Shown: in pieces, positions 44,901-60,300 of the stretch
Position numbering within the stretch: position 1 is the stretch's first letter
Layout: every line of letters begins with the position of its first letter
From: Eutreptiella sp. 'Long Island Sound 2002'
Taxonomy: Eukaryota; Euglenozoa; Euglenophyceae; Eutreptiales; Eutreptiaceae
NCBI GenBank assembly: GCA_964036045.1
Contig: OZ038381.1
Coordinates: 69,750,242-69,814,241 of the forward strand
DNA: 64,000 nucleotides
Direction: 5' to 3'
Position numbers and translations under genes: made by a program
The notes under the pieces: generated by a model
The model's database searches: none
What the model was told of the DNA's origin: nothing
The model's input: only the letters and a program-made list of their open reading frames with translations

Positions 44901-47900
44901 ATTATTTGACCCCTCCGTGAATTATTTCACCCCTCCGTGAATTGTTTACCCCCCTCCGTGAATTATTTGACCCCTCCGTGAATTATTTACCCCCCTCCGT
45001 GAATTATTTGACCCCTCTGTGAATTGTTTACCCCCCTCCGTGAATTTTTTGACCCCCATGTGAATTATTTACCCCGCTCCGTGAATTTTTTGACCCCTCC
45101 GTGAATTGTTTACCCCCCTCCGTGAATCATTTGACCCCTCCGTGAATTTTTTACCCCCCTCCGTGAATTATTTGACCCCTCTGTGAATTATTTACCCCCC
45201 TCCATGAATTATTTGACCCCTCTGTGAATTGTTTACCCCCCTCCGTGAATCATTTGACCCCTCCGTGAATTATTTACCCCCCTCCGTGAATTATTTCACC
45301 CCTGTGTGAATTGTTTACCCCCCTCCGTGAATTTTTTGACCCCTCCGTGAATTATTTACCCCGCCCTGTGAATTTTTTGACCCCTCCATGAATTATTTAC
45401 CCCCTCCGTGAATTATTTGACCCCTCCGTGAACTATTTACCCCCCTCCGTGAATTATTTGACCCCTCCGTCAATTATTTGACCCCTCCGTGAATTATTTA
45501 CCCCTCCGTGAATTCTTTGACCCCTCCGTGAACTATTTACCCCGCTCCGTGAATTATTTGACCCCTCCGTGAATTATTTACCCCCCTCCGTGAATTATTT
45601 GACCCCTCTGTGAATTGTTTACCCCCCTCCGTGAATTATTTGACCCCTCTGTGAATTACTTACCCCCCTTCGTGAATTATTTGACCCCTGTGTGAATTGT
45701 TTACCCCCGTCCGTGAATCATTTGACCCCTCCCTGAATTATTTACCCCCCTCCGTGAATTTTTTGACCCCTCCGTGAACTATTTACCCCCCTCAGTGAAT
45801 TATTTGACCCCTCCGTGAATTATTTACCCCCCTCCGTGAATTATTTCACCCCCCCGTGAATTGTTTACCCCCCTCCGTGAATTATTTCACCCCCCCCCGT
45901 GAATTGTTTACCCCCCTCCGTGAATCATTTGACCCCTCCGTGAATTATTTACCCCTCTCTGTGAATCATTTGACCCCTCTGTGAATTGTTTACCCCCCTC
46001 CGTGAATTATTTCACCCCTCCGTGAATTATTTACCCCGCTCCGTGAATTATATGACCCCTCCGTGAATTATTTACCCCCTCCGTGAATTATTTGACCCCT
46101 CCGTGAACTATTTACCCCCCTCCGTGAATCATTTGACCCCTCCGTGAATTATTTAACCCCCTCCGTGAATTATTTCACCCCCCCGTGAATTGTTTACCCC
46201 CCTCCGTGAATTATTTCACCCCCCCCGTGAATCGTTTACCCCCCTCCGTGAATTATTTCACCCCTCCGTGAATTATTTACCCCCCTCCATGATTATTTGA
46301 CCCCTCTGAATTGTTTACCCCCCTCCGTAAATTATTTGACCCCTCTGTGAATTGTTTACCCCCCTCCGGGAATTATTTCACCCCTCCGTGAATTATTTAC
46401 CCCCCTCCGTGAATTATTTGACCCCTCTGTGAATTCTTTACCCCCCTCCGTGAATTATTTGACCCCTTTGTGAATTGTTTACCCCCCTCCGTGAATCATT
46501 TGACCCCTCCGTGAATTATTTACCCCCCTCCGTGAATTATTTGACCCCTGTGTGAATTGTTTACCCCCCTCCCTGAATTTTCTGACCCCTCCGTGAATTA
46601 TTTACCCCGCTCCGTGAATTTTTTGACCCCTCCGTGAATTATTTACCCCCTCCGTGAATTATTTGACCCCACCGTGAACTGTTTACCCCCCTCCGTGAAT
46701 TATTTGACCCCTCCGTCAATTATTTGACCCCTCCGTGAATTATTTACCCCCCTCCGTGAATTATTTCACCCCCCCGTGAATTGTTTACCCCCCTCCGTGA
46801 ATTATTTGACCCCTCCGTGAATTGTTTACCCCCCTCCGTGAATTATTTGACCCCTCTGTGAATTGTTCACCCCCCTCCGTGAATTATTTGACCCCTCTGT
46901 GAATTGTTCACCCCCCTCCGTGAATTATTTCACCCCCCCGTGAATTGTTTACCCCCCTCCGTGAATTCTTTCACCCCCCTGTGAATTGTTTACCCCCCTC
47001 CGTGAGTTATTTGACCCCTCCGTGAATTGTTTACCCCCCTCCGTGAATTATTTGACCCCTCCATGAATTATTTACCCCCCTCCGTGAATTATGGGACCCC
47101 TCTGTGAATTATTTACCCCCCTTCGTGAATTATTTCACCCCTCTGTGAATTGTTTACCCCCGTCCGTGAATCATTTGACCCCTCCGTGAATTCTTTACCC
47201 CCCTCCGTGAATTATTTGACCCCTTTGTGAATTGTTTACCCCCCTCCGTGAATTTTTTTACCCCTCCGTGAATTATTTACCCCGCTCCGTGAATTATTTG
47301 ACCCCTCCGTGAATTATTTACCCCCCTCCGTGAATTATGTGACCCCTCCGTGAACTATTTACCCCCCTCCGTGAATTATTTGACCCCTCCGTGAATTATT
47401 TACCCCCCTCCGTGAATTATTTCACCCCCCCGTGAATTGTTTACCCCCCTCGGTGAATTATTTCACCCCCCCGTGAATTGTTTACCCCCCTCCGTGAATT
47501 ATTTGACCCCTCCGTGAATTATTTACCCCTCTCTGTGAATTATTTGACCCCTATGTGAATCGTTTACCCCCCTCCGTGAATTATTTCACCCCTCCGTGAA
47601 TTATTTACCCCGCTCCGTGAATTATTTGACCCCTCCGTGAATTATTTACCCCCTCCGTGAATTATTTGACCCCTCCGTGAATTATTTACCCCCCTCCGTG
47701 AATTATTTCACCCCCCCGTGAATTGGTTACCCCCCTCCGTGAATTATTTGACCCCTCCGTGAATTGTTTACCCCCCTCCGTGAATCATTTGACCCCTCCG
47801 TGAACTATTTACCCCCCTCCGTGAATTATTTGACCCCTCCGTGAATTATTTACCCCCCTCCGTGAATTATTTCACCCCCCCGTGAATTGGTTACCCCCCT

Positions 47901-50900
47901 CCGTGAATTATTTGACCCCTCCGTGAATTGTTTACCCCCCTCCGTGAATCATTAGACCCCTCCGTGAATTATTTACCCCCCTCCGTGAATTATTTGACCC
48001 CTCCGTGAATTATTTACCCCTCTCTGTGAATCATTTGACCCCTCTGTGAATCGTTTACCCCCCTCCGTGAATTATTTCACCCCTCCGTGAATTATTTACC
48101 CCCGTCCATGATTATTTGACCCCTCTGAATTGTTTACCCCCCTCCGTGAATTATTTGACCCCTCTGTGAATTGTTTACCCCCCTCTGTGAATCATTTGAC
48201 CCCTCCGTGAATTATTTACCCCCTCCGTGAATTGTTTGACCCCTCTGTGAATTATTTTCCCCCCCTCCGTGAATTATTTGACCCCTCCGTGAATTATTTA
48301 CCCCCCTCCGTGAATTATTTGACCCCTCCGTGAATTGTTTACCCCCCTCCGTGAATTGTTTGACCCCTCCGTGAATTATTTAGCCACATCGGAGGGGTGT
48401 ATAGTCCGTCCGTGAATCATTTAGCTACTTTGGAGGGGTGTAAGCCGTGAATTATTTACCCCCCTCAGTGAATTATTTGACCCCTCCGTGTATTATTTAC
48501 CCCCCTCCGTGAATTATTTGACCCTCCGTGAATTGTTTACCCCCCTCCGTGAATTATTTGACCCCTCCGTGAATTGTTTACCCCCCTCCGTCAATTATTT
48601 GACCCCTCCGTGAAATATTTACCCCCCTCCGTGAATTATTTCACCCCTCGGTGAATTATTTAGCCACATCGGAGGGGTGTATAGTCCGTCCGTGAATCAT
48701 TTAGCTACTTTGGAGGGGTGTACGCCGTGAATTATTTACCCCCCTCAGTAAATTATTTGACCCCTCCGTGAATTATTTACCCCCCTCCGTGAATTATTTG
48801 ACCCTCCGTGAATTGTTTACCCCCCTCCGTGAATTATTTGACCCCTCCGTGAATTGTTTACCCCCCTCCGTCAATTATTTGACCCCTCCGTGAAATATTT
48901 ACCCCCCTCCGTGAATTATTTCACCCCTCCGTGAAATATTTACCCCCCTCCCTGAATTATTTCACCACTCCGTGAATTATTTACCCCCTTCCGTGAATTA
49001 TTTCACCCCTCCGTGAATTCTTTACCCCCCTCCGTGAATTATTTGACCCCTCCGTGAATTATTTACCCCCCTCCGTGAATTATTTGACCCCTCTGTGAAT
49101 TATTTACCCCCCTCCGTGAATTATTTGACCCCTCCGTGAATTGTTTACCCCCCTCCGTGAATTATTGGACCCCTCTGTGAATTGTTTACCCCCCTCCGTG
49201 AATTATTTGACCCCTCTGTGAATTGTTTACCCCCCTCCGTGAATTTTTTGACCCCTCTGTGAATTATTTACCCCGCTCCGTGAATTTTTTGACCCCTCCG
49301 TGAATTGTTTACCCCCCTCCGTGAATCATTTGACCCCTCCGTGAATTATTTACCCCCCTCCGTGAATTATTTGACTCCTCTGTGAGTTATTTACCCCCCT
49401 CCGTGAATTATTTGACCCCCCCGTGAATTGTTTACCCCCCTCCATGAATCTTTTGACCCCTCCGTGAATTATTTACCCCCCTCCGTGAATTATTTGACCC
49501 CTCTGTGAATTGTTTACCCCCCTCCGTGAAATTTTTGACCCCTCCGTGAATTATTTACCCCGCTCCGTGAATTTTTTGACCCCTCCGTGAATTATTTACC
49601 CCCTCCGTGAATTGTTTGACCCCTCCGTGAACTTTTTACCCCCCTCCGTGAATTATTTGACCCCTCCGTGAATTGTTTACCCCCCTCCGTGAATTATTTG
49701 ACCCCTCCGTGAATTGTTTACCCCCCTCCATGAATTATTTGACCCCTCCGTGAATTTTTTACCCCCCTCCGTGAATTATTTGACTCTCTGTGAATTGTTC
49801 ACCCCCCTCCGTGAATTTTTTGACCCCTCTGTGAATTATTTACCCCGCTCCGTGAATTATTTGACCCCTGTGTGAATTGTTTACCCCCCTCCGTGAATTA
49901 TTTGACCCCTCTGTGAATTTTTTACCCCCTCCGTGAATTATTTGACCCCTCCGTGAACTATTTACCCCCCTCCGTGAATTATTTGACCCCTCCGTGAATT
50001 ATTTACCCCCCTCCGTGAATTATTTCACCCCCCCGTGAAATGTTTACCCCCCTCCGTGAATTATTTGACTCCTCCGTGAATTGTTTACCCCCCTCCGTGA
50101 ATTATTTGACCCCTGTGTGAATTGTTTACCCCCCTCCGTGAATTATTTGACCCCTCTGTGAATTATTTACCCCCTCCGTGGATTATTTGACCCCTCCGTG
50201 AACTATTTACCCCCCTCCGTGAATTATTTGACCCCTCCGTGAATTATTTACCCCCCTCCGTGAATTATTTCACCCCCCCGTGAAATGTTTACCCCCCTCC
50301 GTGAATTATTTGACTCCTCCGTGAATTGTTTACCCCCCTCCGTGAATTATTTGACCCCTCCGTGAATTATTCACCCCTCTCTGTGAATCATTTGACCCCT
50401 CTGTGAATCGTTTACCCCCCTCCGTGAATTATTTCACCCCTCCGTGAATTATTTACCCCCCTCCGTGAATTATTTGACCCCTCTGAATTGTTTACCCCCC
50501 TCCGTGAATTATTTGACCCCTCTGTGAATTGTTTACCCCCCTCCGTGAATCATTTGACCCCTCCGTGAATTATTTACCCCCCTCCGTGAATTATTTGACC
50601 CCTCTGTGAATTATTTCCCCCCCCTCCGTGAATTATTTGACCCCTCCGTGAATTATTTACCCCCCTCCGTGAATTATTTGACCCCTCCGTGAATTGTTTA
50701 CCCCCCTCCGTGAATTGTTTGACCCCTCCGTGAATTATTTAGCCACATCGGAGGGGTGTACAGTCCCTCCGTGAATTATTGAGCTACTTTGGAGGGGTGT
50801 ACGCCGTGAATTATTTACCCCCCTCCGTGAATTATTTGACCCCTCCGTGAATTGTTTACCCCCCTCCGTGAATTCCTTGACCCCTCTGTGAATTGTTTAC

Positions 50901-52469
50901 CCCCCTCCGTGAATTATTTGACCCCTCCGTGAATTGTTTACCCCCCTCCGTGAATTACTTGACCCCTCCGTGAATTATTTACCCCCCTCCGTGAATTATT
51001 TGACCCCTCCGTGAATTGTTTACCCCCCTCCGTCAATTATTTCACCCCTCCGTGAATTGTTTACCCCCCTCGGTGAATTATTTGACCCCTCTGCGAATTA
51101 TTTACCCCCCTCCGTGAATTATTTGACCCCTCTGTGAATTATTTTCCCCCCCTCCGTGAATTATTACACCCCTCCGTGAATTATTTGACCCCTCCGTGAA
51201 TTGTTTACCCCCGTCCGTGAATTATTTGACCCCTCCGTGAATTATTTAGCCACATCGGAGGGGTCAGTCCCTCCGTGAATTATTTAGCTACTTTGGAGGG
51301 GTGTACGCCGTGAATTATTTACCCCCCTTCGTGAATTATTTGACCCCTCCGTGAGTTATTTACCCCCCTCCGTTAATTATTTGACCCCTCCGTGAATTGT
51401 TTACCCCCCTCCGTGAATTATTTGACCCCTCTGTGAATTGTTTACCCCCCTCCGTGAATTATTTGACCCCTCGGTGAATTGTTTACCCCCTTCCCGCAAT
51501 TATTTGACCCCTCCGTGAATTATTTACCCCCCTCCGTGAATTATTTGACCCCTCCGTGAATCATTTACTGCCCTCCATGAATTATTTGACCCCTCCGTGA
51601 ATTATTTACCCCCCTCCGTGAATTATTTGACCCCTGTGTGAATTATTTCCCCCCCCCATGAACTTTTTGACCCCTCTGTGAATTGTTTACCCCCCTCCGT
51701 GAATTATTTGACCCCTCCGTGAACTATTTACCCCCCTCTGTCAATTATATGACCCCTCCGTGAATTATTTCACCCCTCCGTGAGTTGTTTACCCCCCTCC
51801 GTGAATTATTTGACCCCTCCGTGAATTATTTACCCCCCTCCGTGAATTATTTGACCCCTCTGTGAATTATTTACCCCCCTCCGTGAATTTTTTGACCGCT
51901 CCCTGAATTGTTTACCACCCTCCGTGAATTATTTGACCCCTCCGTGAATTGTTTACCCCCCTCCGTGAATTATTTGACCCCTCCGTGAATTGTTTACCCC
52001 CCTCTGGAATTATTTGACCCCTCTGTGATTGTTTACCCCCCTCCGTGAATTATTTGACCCCTCCGTGAATTGTTTACCCCCCTCGGTGAATTATTTCAAC
52101 CCTCCGTGAATTGTTTACCCCCCTCTGTGAATTGTTTGACCCCTCCGTGAATTATTTAGCCACATCGGAGGGGTGTACAGTCCCTCCGTGAATGATTGAG
52201 CTACTTTGGAGGGGTGTACGCCGTGAATTATTTACCCCCCTCCGTGAATTATTTGACCCCTCCGTGAATTATTTACCCCCCTCCGTTAATTATTTGACCC
52301 CTCCGTGAATTGTTTACCCCCCTCCGTGAATTCCTTGACCCCTCTGTGAATTGTTTACCCCCCTCCGTGAATTATTTGACCCCTCCGTGAATTGTTTACC
52401 CCCCTCCGTGAATTACTTGACCCCTCCGTGAATTGTTTACCCCCCTCCGTCAATTATTTCACCCCTCCG

Positions 52470-54901
52470 TGAATTGTTTACCCCCCTCGGTGAATTATTT
52501 GACCCCTCTGCGAATTGTTTACCCACCTCCGTGAATTATTTGACTACTCGGTGAATTATTTACCCCCCTCTGTGAATTATTTGACCCCTCTGTGAATTGT
52601 TTACCCCCCTCCGTGAATTATTTGACCCCTCTGTGAATTGTTTACCCCCCTCCGTGAATTATTTCAGCCCTCCGTGAATTATTTACCCCCCTCCGTGAAT
52701 TATTTCACCCCTCCGTGAATTGTTTACCCCCCTCCGTGAATTATTTGACCCCTCTGTGAATTATTTACCCCCCTCCGTGAATTATTTGACCCCACCGTGA
52801 ATTGTTTACCTCCCTCGGTGAATGATTTGACCCCTCTGTGAATTGTTTACCCCCCTCCGTGAATCATTTGACCCCTCCGTGAATTATTTACCCCCCTCCG
52901 TGAATTCCTTGACCCCTCTGTGAATTATTTTCCCCCCCTCCGTGAATTATTAGACCCCTCCCTGAATTATTACCCCCCTCCGTGAATTATTTGACCCTCC
53001 GTGAATTGTTTACCCCCGTCCGTGAATTGTTTGACCCCTCCGTGAATTATTTAGCCACATCGGAGGGGTCAGTCCCTCCGTGAGTTATTTAGCTACTTTG
53101 GAGGGGTGTACGCCGTGAATTATTTACCCCCCTCCGTGAATTATTTGACCCCTCCGTGAGTTATTTACCCCCCTCCGTTAATTATTTGACCCCTCCGTGA
53201 ATTGTTTACCCCCCTCCGTGAATTATTTGACCCCTCTGTAAATTGTTTACCCCCCTCCGTGAATTATTTGACCCCTCGGTGAATTGTTTACCCCCTTCCC
53301 GCAATTATTTGACCCCTCCGTGAATTATTTACCCCCCTCCGTGAATTATTTGACCCCTCCGTGAATTGCTTACCCCCCTCGGTGAATTATTTCACCCCTC
53401 TGTGAATTGTTTACCCCCCTCCGTGAATTATTTGACCCCTCGGTGAATTATTTACCCCCCTCTGTGAATTATTTGACCCCTCTGTGAATTGTTTACCCCC
53501 CTCCGTGAATTATTTGACGCCTTTGTGAATTGTTTACCCCCCTCCGTGAATTTTTTCACCCCTCCATGAATCATTTACCCCCCTCCATGAATTATTTGAC
53601 CCCTCCGTGAATTATTTACCCCCCTCCGTGAATTATTTGACCCCTCTGTGAATTGTTTACCCCCCTCCGTGAATTATTTGACCCCTCTGTGAATTATTTA
53701 CCCCCCTCCGTGAATTATTTGACGCCCCCGTGAATTGTTTACCCCCCTCGGTGAATTATTTGACCCCTCTGCGAATTGTTTACCCACCTCCGTGAATTAT
53801 TTGACTACTCGGTGAATTATTTACCCCCCTCTGTGAATTATTTGACCCCTCTGTGAATTGTTTACCCCCCTCCGTGAATTATTTGACCCCTCTGTGAATT
53901 GTTTACCCCCCTCCGTGAATTATTTCAGCCCTCCGTGAATTATTTACCCCCCTCCGTGAATTATTTCACCCCTCCGTGAATTGTTTACCCCCCTCCGTGA
54001 ATTATTTGACCCCTCTGTGAATTATTTACCCCCCTCCGTGAATTATTTGACCCCACCGTGAATTGTTTACCTCCCTCGGTGAATGATTTGACCCCTCTGT
54101 GAATTGTTTACCCCCCTCCGTGAATCATTTGACCCCTCCGTGAATTATTTACCCCCCTCCGTGAATTCCTTGACCCCTCTGTGAATTATTTTCCCCCCCT
54201 CCGTGAATTATTAGACCCCTCCCTGAATTATTACCCCCCTCCGTGAATTATTTGACCCTCCGTGAATTGTTTACCCCCGTCCGTGAATTGTTTGACCCCT
54301 CCGTGAATTATTTAGCCACATCGGAGGGGTCAGTCCCTCCGTGAGTTATTTAGCTACTTTGGAGGGGTGTACGCCGTGAATTATTTACCCCCCTCCGTGA
54401 ATTATTTGACCCCTCCGTGAGTTATTTACCCCCCTCCGTTAATTATTTGACCCCTCCGTGAATTGTTTACCCCCCTCCGTGAATTATTTGACCCCTCTGT
54501 AAATTGTTTACCCCCCTCCGTGAATTATTTGACCCCTCGGTGAATTGTTTACCCCCTTCCCGCAATTATTTGACCCCTCCGTGAATTATTTACCCCCCTC
54601 CGTGAATTATTTGACCCCTCCGTGAATTGCTTACCCCCCTCGGTGAATTATTTCACCCCTCTGTGAATTGTTTACCCCCCTCCGTGAATTATTTGACCCC
54701 TCGGTGAATTATTTACCCCCCTCTGTGAATTATTTGACCCCTCTGTGAATTGTTTACCCCCCTCCGTGAATTATTTGACCCCTTTGTGAATTGTTTACCC
54801 CCCTCCGTGAATTTTTTCACCCCTCCATGAATCATTTACCCCCCTCCATGAATTATTTGACCCCTCCGTGAATTATTTACCCCCCTCCGTGAATTATTTG
54901 A
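52470..54901. repeat. 1261-bp duplication within array C
   Basis: About 52470-53640 is matched by about 53731-54901 at an offset of 1261 bp. Landmarks include TCTGCGAATTGTTTACCCAC (52507 and 53768) and the islands at 53056 and 54317. Confidence 0.88.
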
Positions 54902-55829
54902 CCCCTCTGTGAATTATTTCCCCCCCCATGAATTTTTTGACCCCTCTGTGAATTGTTTACCCCCCTCCGTGAATCATTTGACCCCTCTGTGAATTGTTTA
55001 CCCCCCTCCGTGAATTATTTGACCCCTCCGTGAACTATTTACCCCCCTCCGTCAATTATATGACCCCTCCGTGAATTATTTCACCCCTCCGTGAGTTGTT
55101 TACCCCCCTCCGTGCATTATTTGACCCCTCCGTGAATTATTTACCCCCCTCCGTGAATTATTTGACCCCTCTGTGAATTATTTACCCCCCTCCGTGAATT
55201 TTTTGACCCCTCCCTGAATTGTTTACCACCCTCCGTGAATTATTTGACCCCTCCGTGAATTGTTTACCCCCCTCCGTGAATTATTTGACCCCTCCGTGAA
55301 TTGTTTACCCCCCTCCGTGAATTATTTGACCCCTCCTTGAATTGTTTACCCCCCTCCGTGAATTATTTGACCCCTCCGTGAATTGTTTACCCCCCTCGGT
55401 GAATTATTTCAACCCTCCGTGAATTGTTTACCCCCCTCCGTGAATTATTGGACCCCTCCGTTAATTGTTTACCCCCCTCCGTGAATTTTTTGACCCCTTT
55501 GTGAATCGTTTACCCCCCTCCGTGAATTTTTTGACCCCTCCGTGAATTGTTTACCCCCCTCCGTGAATTATTTCACCCCTCCGTGAATTATTTACCCCCC
55601 TCCGTGAATTTTTTGACCCCTCCGTGAATTGTTTACCTCCCTCCGTGAATTTTTTGACCCCTCCGTGAATTGTTTACCCCCCTCCGTGAATTATTTCAAC
55701 CCTCCGTGAATTGTTTACCCCCCTCCGTGAATTATTGGACCCCTCCGTTAATTGTTTACCCCCCTCCGTGAATTATTTGACCCCTCCGTGAATTATTTAC
55801 CCCCCTCCGTGAATTATTTGACCCCTCCG

Positions 55830-57310
55830 TGAATTGTTTACCCCCCTCCACCAATTATTTGACCCCTCTGTAAATTGTTCACCACCCTCCGTGAATTATT
55901 TGACCCCTCCGTGAATTGTTTACCCCCCTCCGTGAATTATTTCACCCCTCTGTGAATCATTTACCCCCCTCCGTGAATTATTTGACCCCTCCGTGAATTA
56001 TTTACTCCCCTCCGTGGATTATTTCACCCCCCCCGTGAATTGTTTACCCCCCTCCGTGAATTATTTGACCCCTCCGTGAATTGTTTACCCCCCTCCGTGA
56101 ATTATTTGACCCCTGTGTGAATTGTTTACCCCCCTCCGTGAATCATTTGACCCCTCCGTGAATTGTTTACCCCCCTCCGTGAATTATTTGACCCCTCCGT
56201 GAATTTTTTACCCCCCTCCGTGAATTGTTTGACCTGTCTGTGAATTTTTTACTCCCCTCCGTGATTTATTTGACCCCTCCGTGAATTATTTACCTCCGTG
56301 AATCATTTGACCCCTCCGTGAACTATTTACCCCCCTACGTGAATTATTTGACCCCTCCGTGAATTGTTTACCCCCCTCCGTGAATTATTTGACCCCTCTG
56401 TGAATCGTTTACCCCCCTCCGTGAATTATTTGACCCCTCTGTGAATCGTTTACCCCCCTCCGTGAATTATTTGACCCTTCTGTGAATTATTTACCCCCCT
56501 TCGTGAATTATTTGACCCCTGTGTGAATTCATTACCCCCCTCCGTGAATTATTTGACCCCTCTGTGAATTGTTTATCCCCCTCCGTGAATTATTTGACCC
56601 CTCCGTGAATTATTTACCCCTCTTCGTGAATTATTTCACCCCTCCGTGAATTGTTTACCCCCCTCCGTGAATTATTTGACCCCTCTGTGAATTGTTTACC
56701 CCCCTCCGTGAATTATTTGACCCCTTTGTGAATTGTTTCCCCCCCTCCGTGAATTATTTCACCCCTCCGTGAATTGTTTACCCGCCTCCGTGAATTATTT
56801 GACCCCTCTGTGAATTGTTTACCCCCCTCCGTGAATTATTTGACCCCTCTGTGAATTATTTACCCCCCTCCGTGAATTATTTGACCCCTCCGTGAATTGT
56901 TTACCCCCCTCCACCAATTATTTGACCCCTCTGTAAATTGTTCACCACCCTCCGTGAATTATTTGACCCCTCCGTGAATTGTTTACCCCCCTCCGTGAAT
57001 TATTTCACCCCTCTGTGAATCATTTACCCCCCTCCGTGAATTATTTGACCCCTCCGTGAATTATTTACTCCCCTCCGTGGATTATTTCACCCCCCCCGTG
57101 AATTGTTTACCCCCCTCCGTGAATTATTTGACCCCCCCGTGAATTGTTTACCCCCCTCCGTGAATTATTTGACCCCTGTGTGAATTGTTTACCCCCCTCC
57201 GTGAATCATTTGACCCCTCCGTGAATTGTTTACCCCCCTCCGTGAATTATTTGACCCCTCCGTGAATTTTTTACCCCCCTCCGTGAATTGTTTGACCTGT
57301 CTGTGAATTG
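55830..57310. repeat. 1063-bp duplication within array C
   Basis: CCACCAATTATTTGACCCCT (55848 and 56911) and TTTACTCCCCTCCGTGGATT (56001 and 57064) recur at an offset of exactly 1063 bp. A further partial copy of the second landmark lies near 57680, and GACCTGTCTGTGAATTTTTT recurs near 56232 and 57910. Confidence 0.82.
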
Positions 57311-60300
57311 TTTACCCCCCTCTGTGAATTATTTGACCCCTCCGTGAATTGTTTACCCCCCTCCGTGAATTATTTGACCCCTCCGTGAATTGTTTACCCC
57401 CCTCCGTCAATTATTTGACCCTTCTGTGAATTATTTACCCCCCTCCGTGAATTTTTTCACCCCTCCGTGAATTGTTTACCCCCCTCCGTGAATTATTTCA
57501 CCCCTCTGTGAATTGTTTACCCCCCTCCGTGAATTATTTGACCCCTCCGTGAATTATTTACCCCCCTCCGTGAATCATTTGACCCCTCTGTGAATTATTT
57601 ACCCCCCTCCGTGAATTATTTGACCCCTCCGTGAATTATTTATCCCCCTCCGTGAATCATTTGACCCCTCCGTGAATTATTTACTCCCCTCCGTGGATTA
57701 TTTCACCCCCCCCGTGAATTGTTTACCCCCCTCCGTGAATTATTTGACCCCTCCGTGAATTGTTTACCCCCCTCCGTGAATTATTTGACCCCTGTGTGAA
57801 TTGTTTACCCACCTCCGTGAATCATTTGACCCCTCCGTGAATTGTTTACCCCCCTCCGTGAATTATTTGACCCCTCCGTGAATTTTTTACCCCCCTCCGT
57901 GAATTGTTTGACCTGTCTGTGAATTTTTTACTCCCCTCCGTGATTTATTTGACCCCTCCGTGAATTATTTACCTCCGTGAATCATTTGACCCCTCCGTGA
58001 ATTATTTACCCCCCTTCGTGAATTATTTGACCCCTCCATGAATTGTTTACCCCCCTCTGTGAATTATTTGACCCCTCTGTGAATTGTTTACCACCCTCCG
58101 TGAATTATTTGACCCCTCTGTGAATCGTTTACCCCCCTTCGTGAATTATTTGACCCTTCTGTGAATTATTTACCCCCCTTCGTGAATTATTTGACCCCTC
58201 TGTGAATTCATTACCCCCCTCCGTGAATTATTTGACCCCTCTGTGAATTGTTTACCCCCCTCCGTGAATTATTTGACCCCTCCGTGAATTATTTACCCCT
58301 CTTCGTGAATTATTTCACCCCTCCGTGAATTGTTTACCCCCCTCCGTGAATTATTTGACCCCTCTGTGAATTGTTTACCCCCCTCCGTGAATTATTTGAC
58401 CCCTTTGTGAATTGTTTCCCCCCCTCCGTCAATTATTTGACCCCTCCGGGAATTATTTACCCCCCTCTGTGAATTATTTGACCCCTCCGTGAATTGTTTA
58501 CCCCCCTCCGTGAATTATTTGACCCCTCCGTGAATTGTTTACCCCCCTCCGTCAATTATTTGACCCTTCTGTGAATTATTTACCCCCCTCCGTGAATTAT
58601 TTCACCCCTCCGTGAATTGTTTACCCCCCTCCGTGAATTATTTCACCCCTCCGTGAATTGTTTACCCCCCTCCGTGAATTATTTGACCCCTCCGTGAATT
58701 ATTTACCCCCCTCCGTGAATCATTTGACCCCTCTGTGAATTATTTACCCCCCTCCGTGAATTATTTGACCCCTCCGTGAATTATTTACCCCCCTCCGTGA
58801 ATCATTTGACCCCTCCGTGAATTGTTTACCCCCCTCCGTGAATTATTTGACCCCTCCGTGAATTGTTTACCCCCCTCCGTGAATTATTTGACCCCTCTGT
58901 GAATTGTTTACCCCCCTCCGTGAATTATTTGACCCCTCTGTGAATTATTTACCCCCCTCCGTGAATTATTTGACCCCTCCGTGAATTGTTTACCCCCCTC
59001 CGTGAATTATTTGACCCCTCCGTGAATTGTTTACCCCCCTCCGTGAATTATTTGACCCCTCCGTGTATTGTTTACCCCCCTCCGTGAATTATTTGACGCC
59101 CCGTGAATTGTTTACCCCCCTCCGTGAATTATTTGACCCCTCCGTGAATTATTTACCCCCCTCAGTGAATTATTTGACCCCTCCGTGAATCATTTACCCC
59201 CCTCCGTGAATTATTTGACCCCTCTGTGAATTATTTACCCCCCTCCGTGAATTTTTTGACCCCTCCGTGAATTATTTACCCCCCTCCGTGAATTATTTGA
59301 CCCCTCCGTGAATTGTTTACCCCCCTCCCTGAATTATTTGACCCCTCTGTGAATCGTTTACCCCCCTCCGTGAGTTATTTGACCCCTCCGTGAATTATTT
59401 ACCCCCCTCCGTGAATTTTTTGACCCCTCCGTGAAGTATTTACCCCCCTCCGTGAATTATTTGACCCCTCCGTGAATTGTTTACCCCCCTCCGTGAATTA
59501 TTTGACCCCTCCGTGAATTGTTTACCCCCCTCCGTGAATTATTTGACCCCTCTGTGAATTGTTTACCCCCCTGCGTGAATTATTTGACCCCTCTGTGAAT
59601 TATTTACCCCCCTCCGTGAATTATTTGACCCCTCCGTGAATTGTTTACCCCCCTCCGTGAATTATTTGACCCCTCTGTGAATTGTTTACCCCCCTGCGTG
59701 AATTATTTGACCCCTCTGTGAACTATTTACCCCCCTCCGTGAATTATTTGACCCCTCCGTGAATTGTTTACCCCCCTCCGTGAATTATTTGACCCCTCCG
59801 TGAATTGTTTACCCCCCTCCGTGAATTATTTGACCCCTCCGTGAATTGTTTAGCCCCCTCCGTGAATTATTTGACCCCTCCGTGAATTATTTACCCCCCT
59901 CAGTGAATTATTTGACCCCTCCGTGAATCATTTACCCCCCTCCGTGAATTATTTGACCCCTCTGTGAATTATTTACCCCCCTCCGTGAATTTTTTGACCC
60001 CTCCGTGAATTATTTACCCCCCTCAGTGAATTATTTGACCCCTCCGTGAATTATTTACCCCCCTCCGTGAATTATTTGACCCCTCTGTGAATTATTTACC
60101 CCCCTCCGTGAATTTTTTGACCCCTCCGTGAATTGTTTACCCCCCTCCGTGAATTATTTGACCCCTCCGTGAATTGTTTACCCCCCTCCGTGAATTATTT
60201 GACCCCTCTGTGAATTGTTTACCCCCCTCCGTGAATTATTTGACCCCTCTGTGAATTATTTACCCCCCTCCGTGAATTATTTGACGCCCCCGTGAATTGT

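Larger units (their letters stand above)
33430..54375. repeat. Array-B-type islands inside array C
   Basis: Islands of about 80 bp reading TTTAGCCACATCGGAGGGGT, then the TGTACAGTCCCTCC segment, then TTTAGCTACTTTGGAGGGGT and GTACGCCGTGAA. They occur at about 33437, 39571, 40260, 41788, 42476, 43676, 44324, 48375, 48665, 50740, 51250, 52160, 53056 and 54317. Those at 51250, 53056 and 54317 share a 6-bp loss (GGGGTCAGTCC). None was seen between 54.4 kb and the right edge. Confidence 0.88.
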
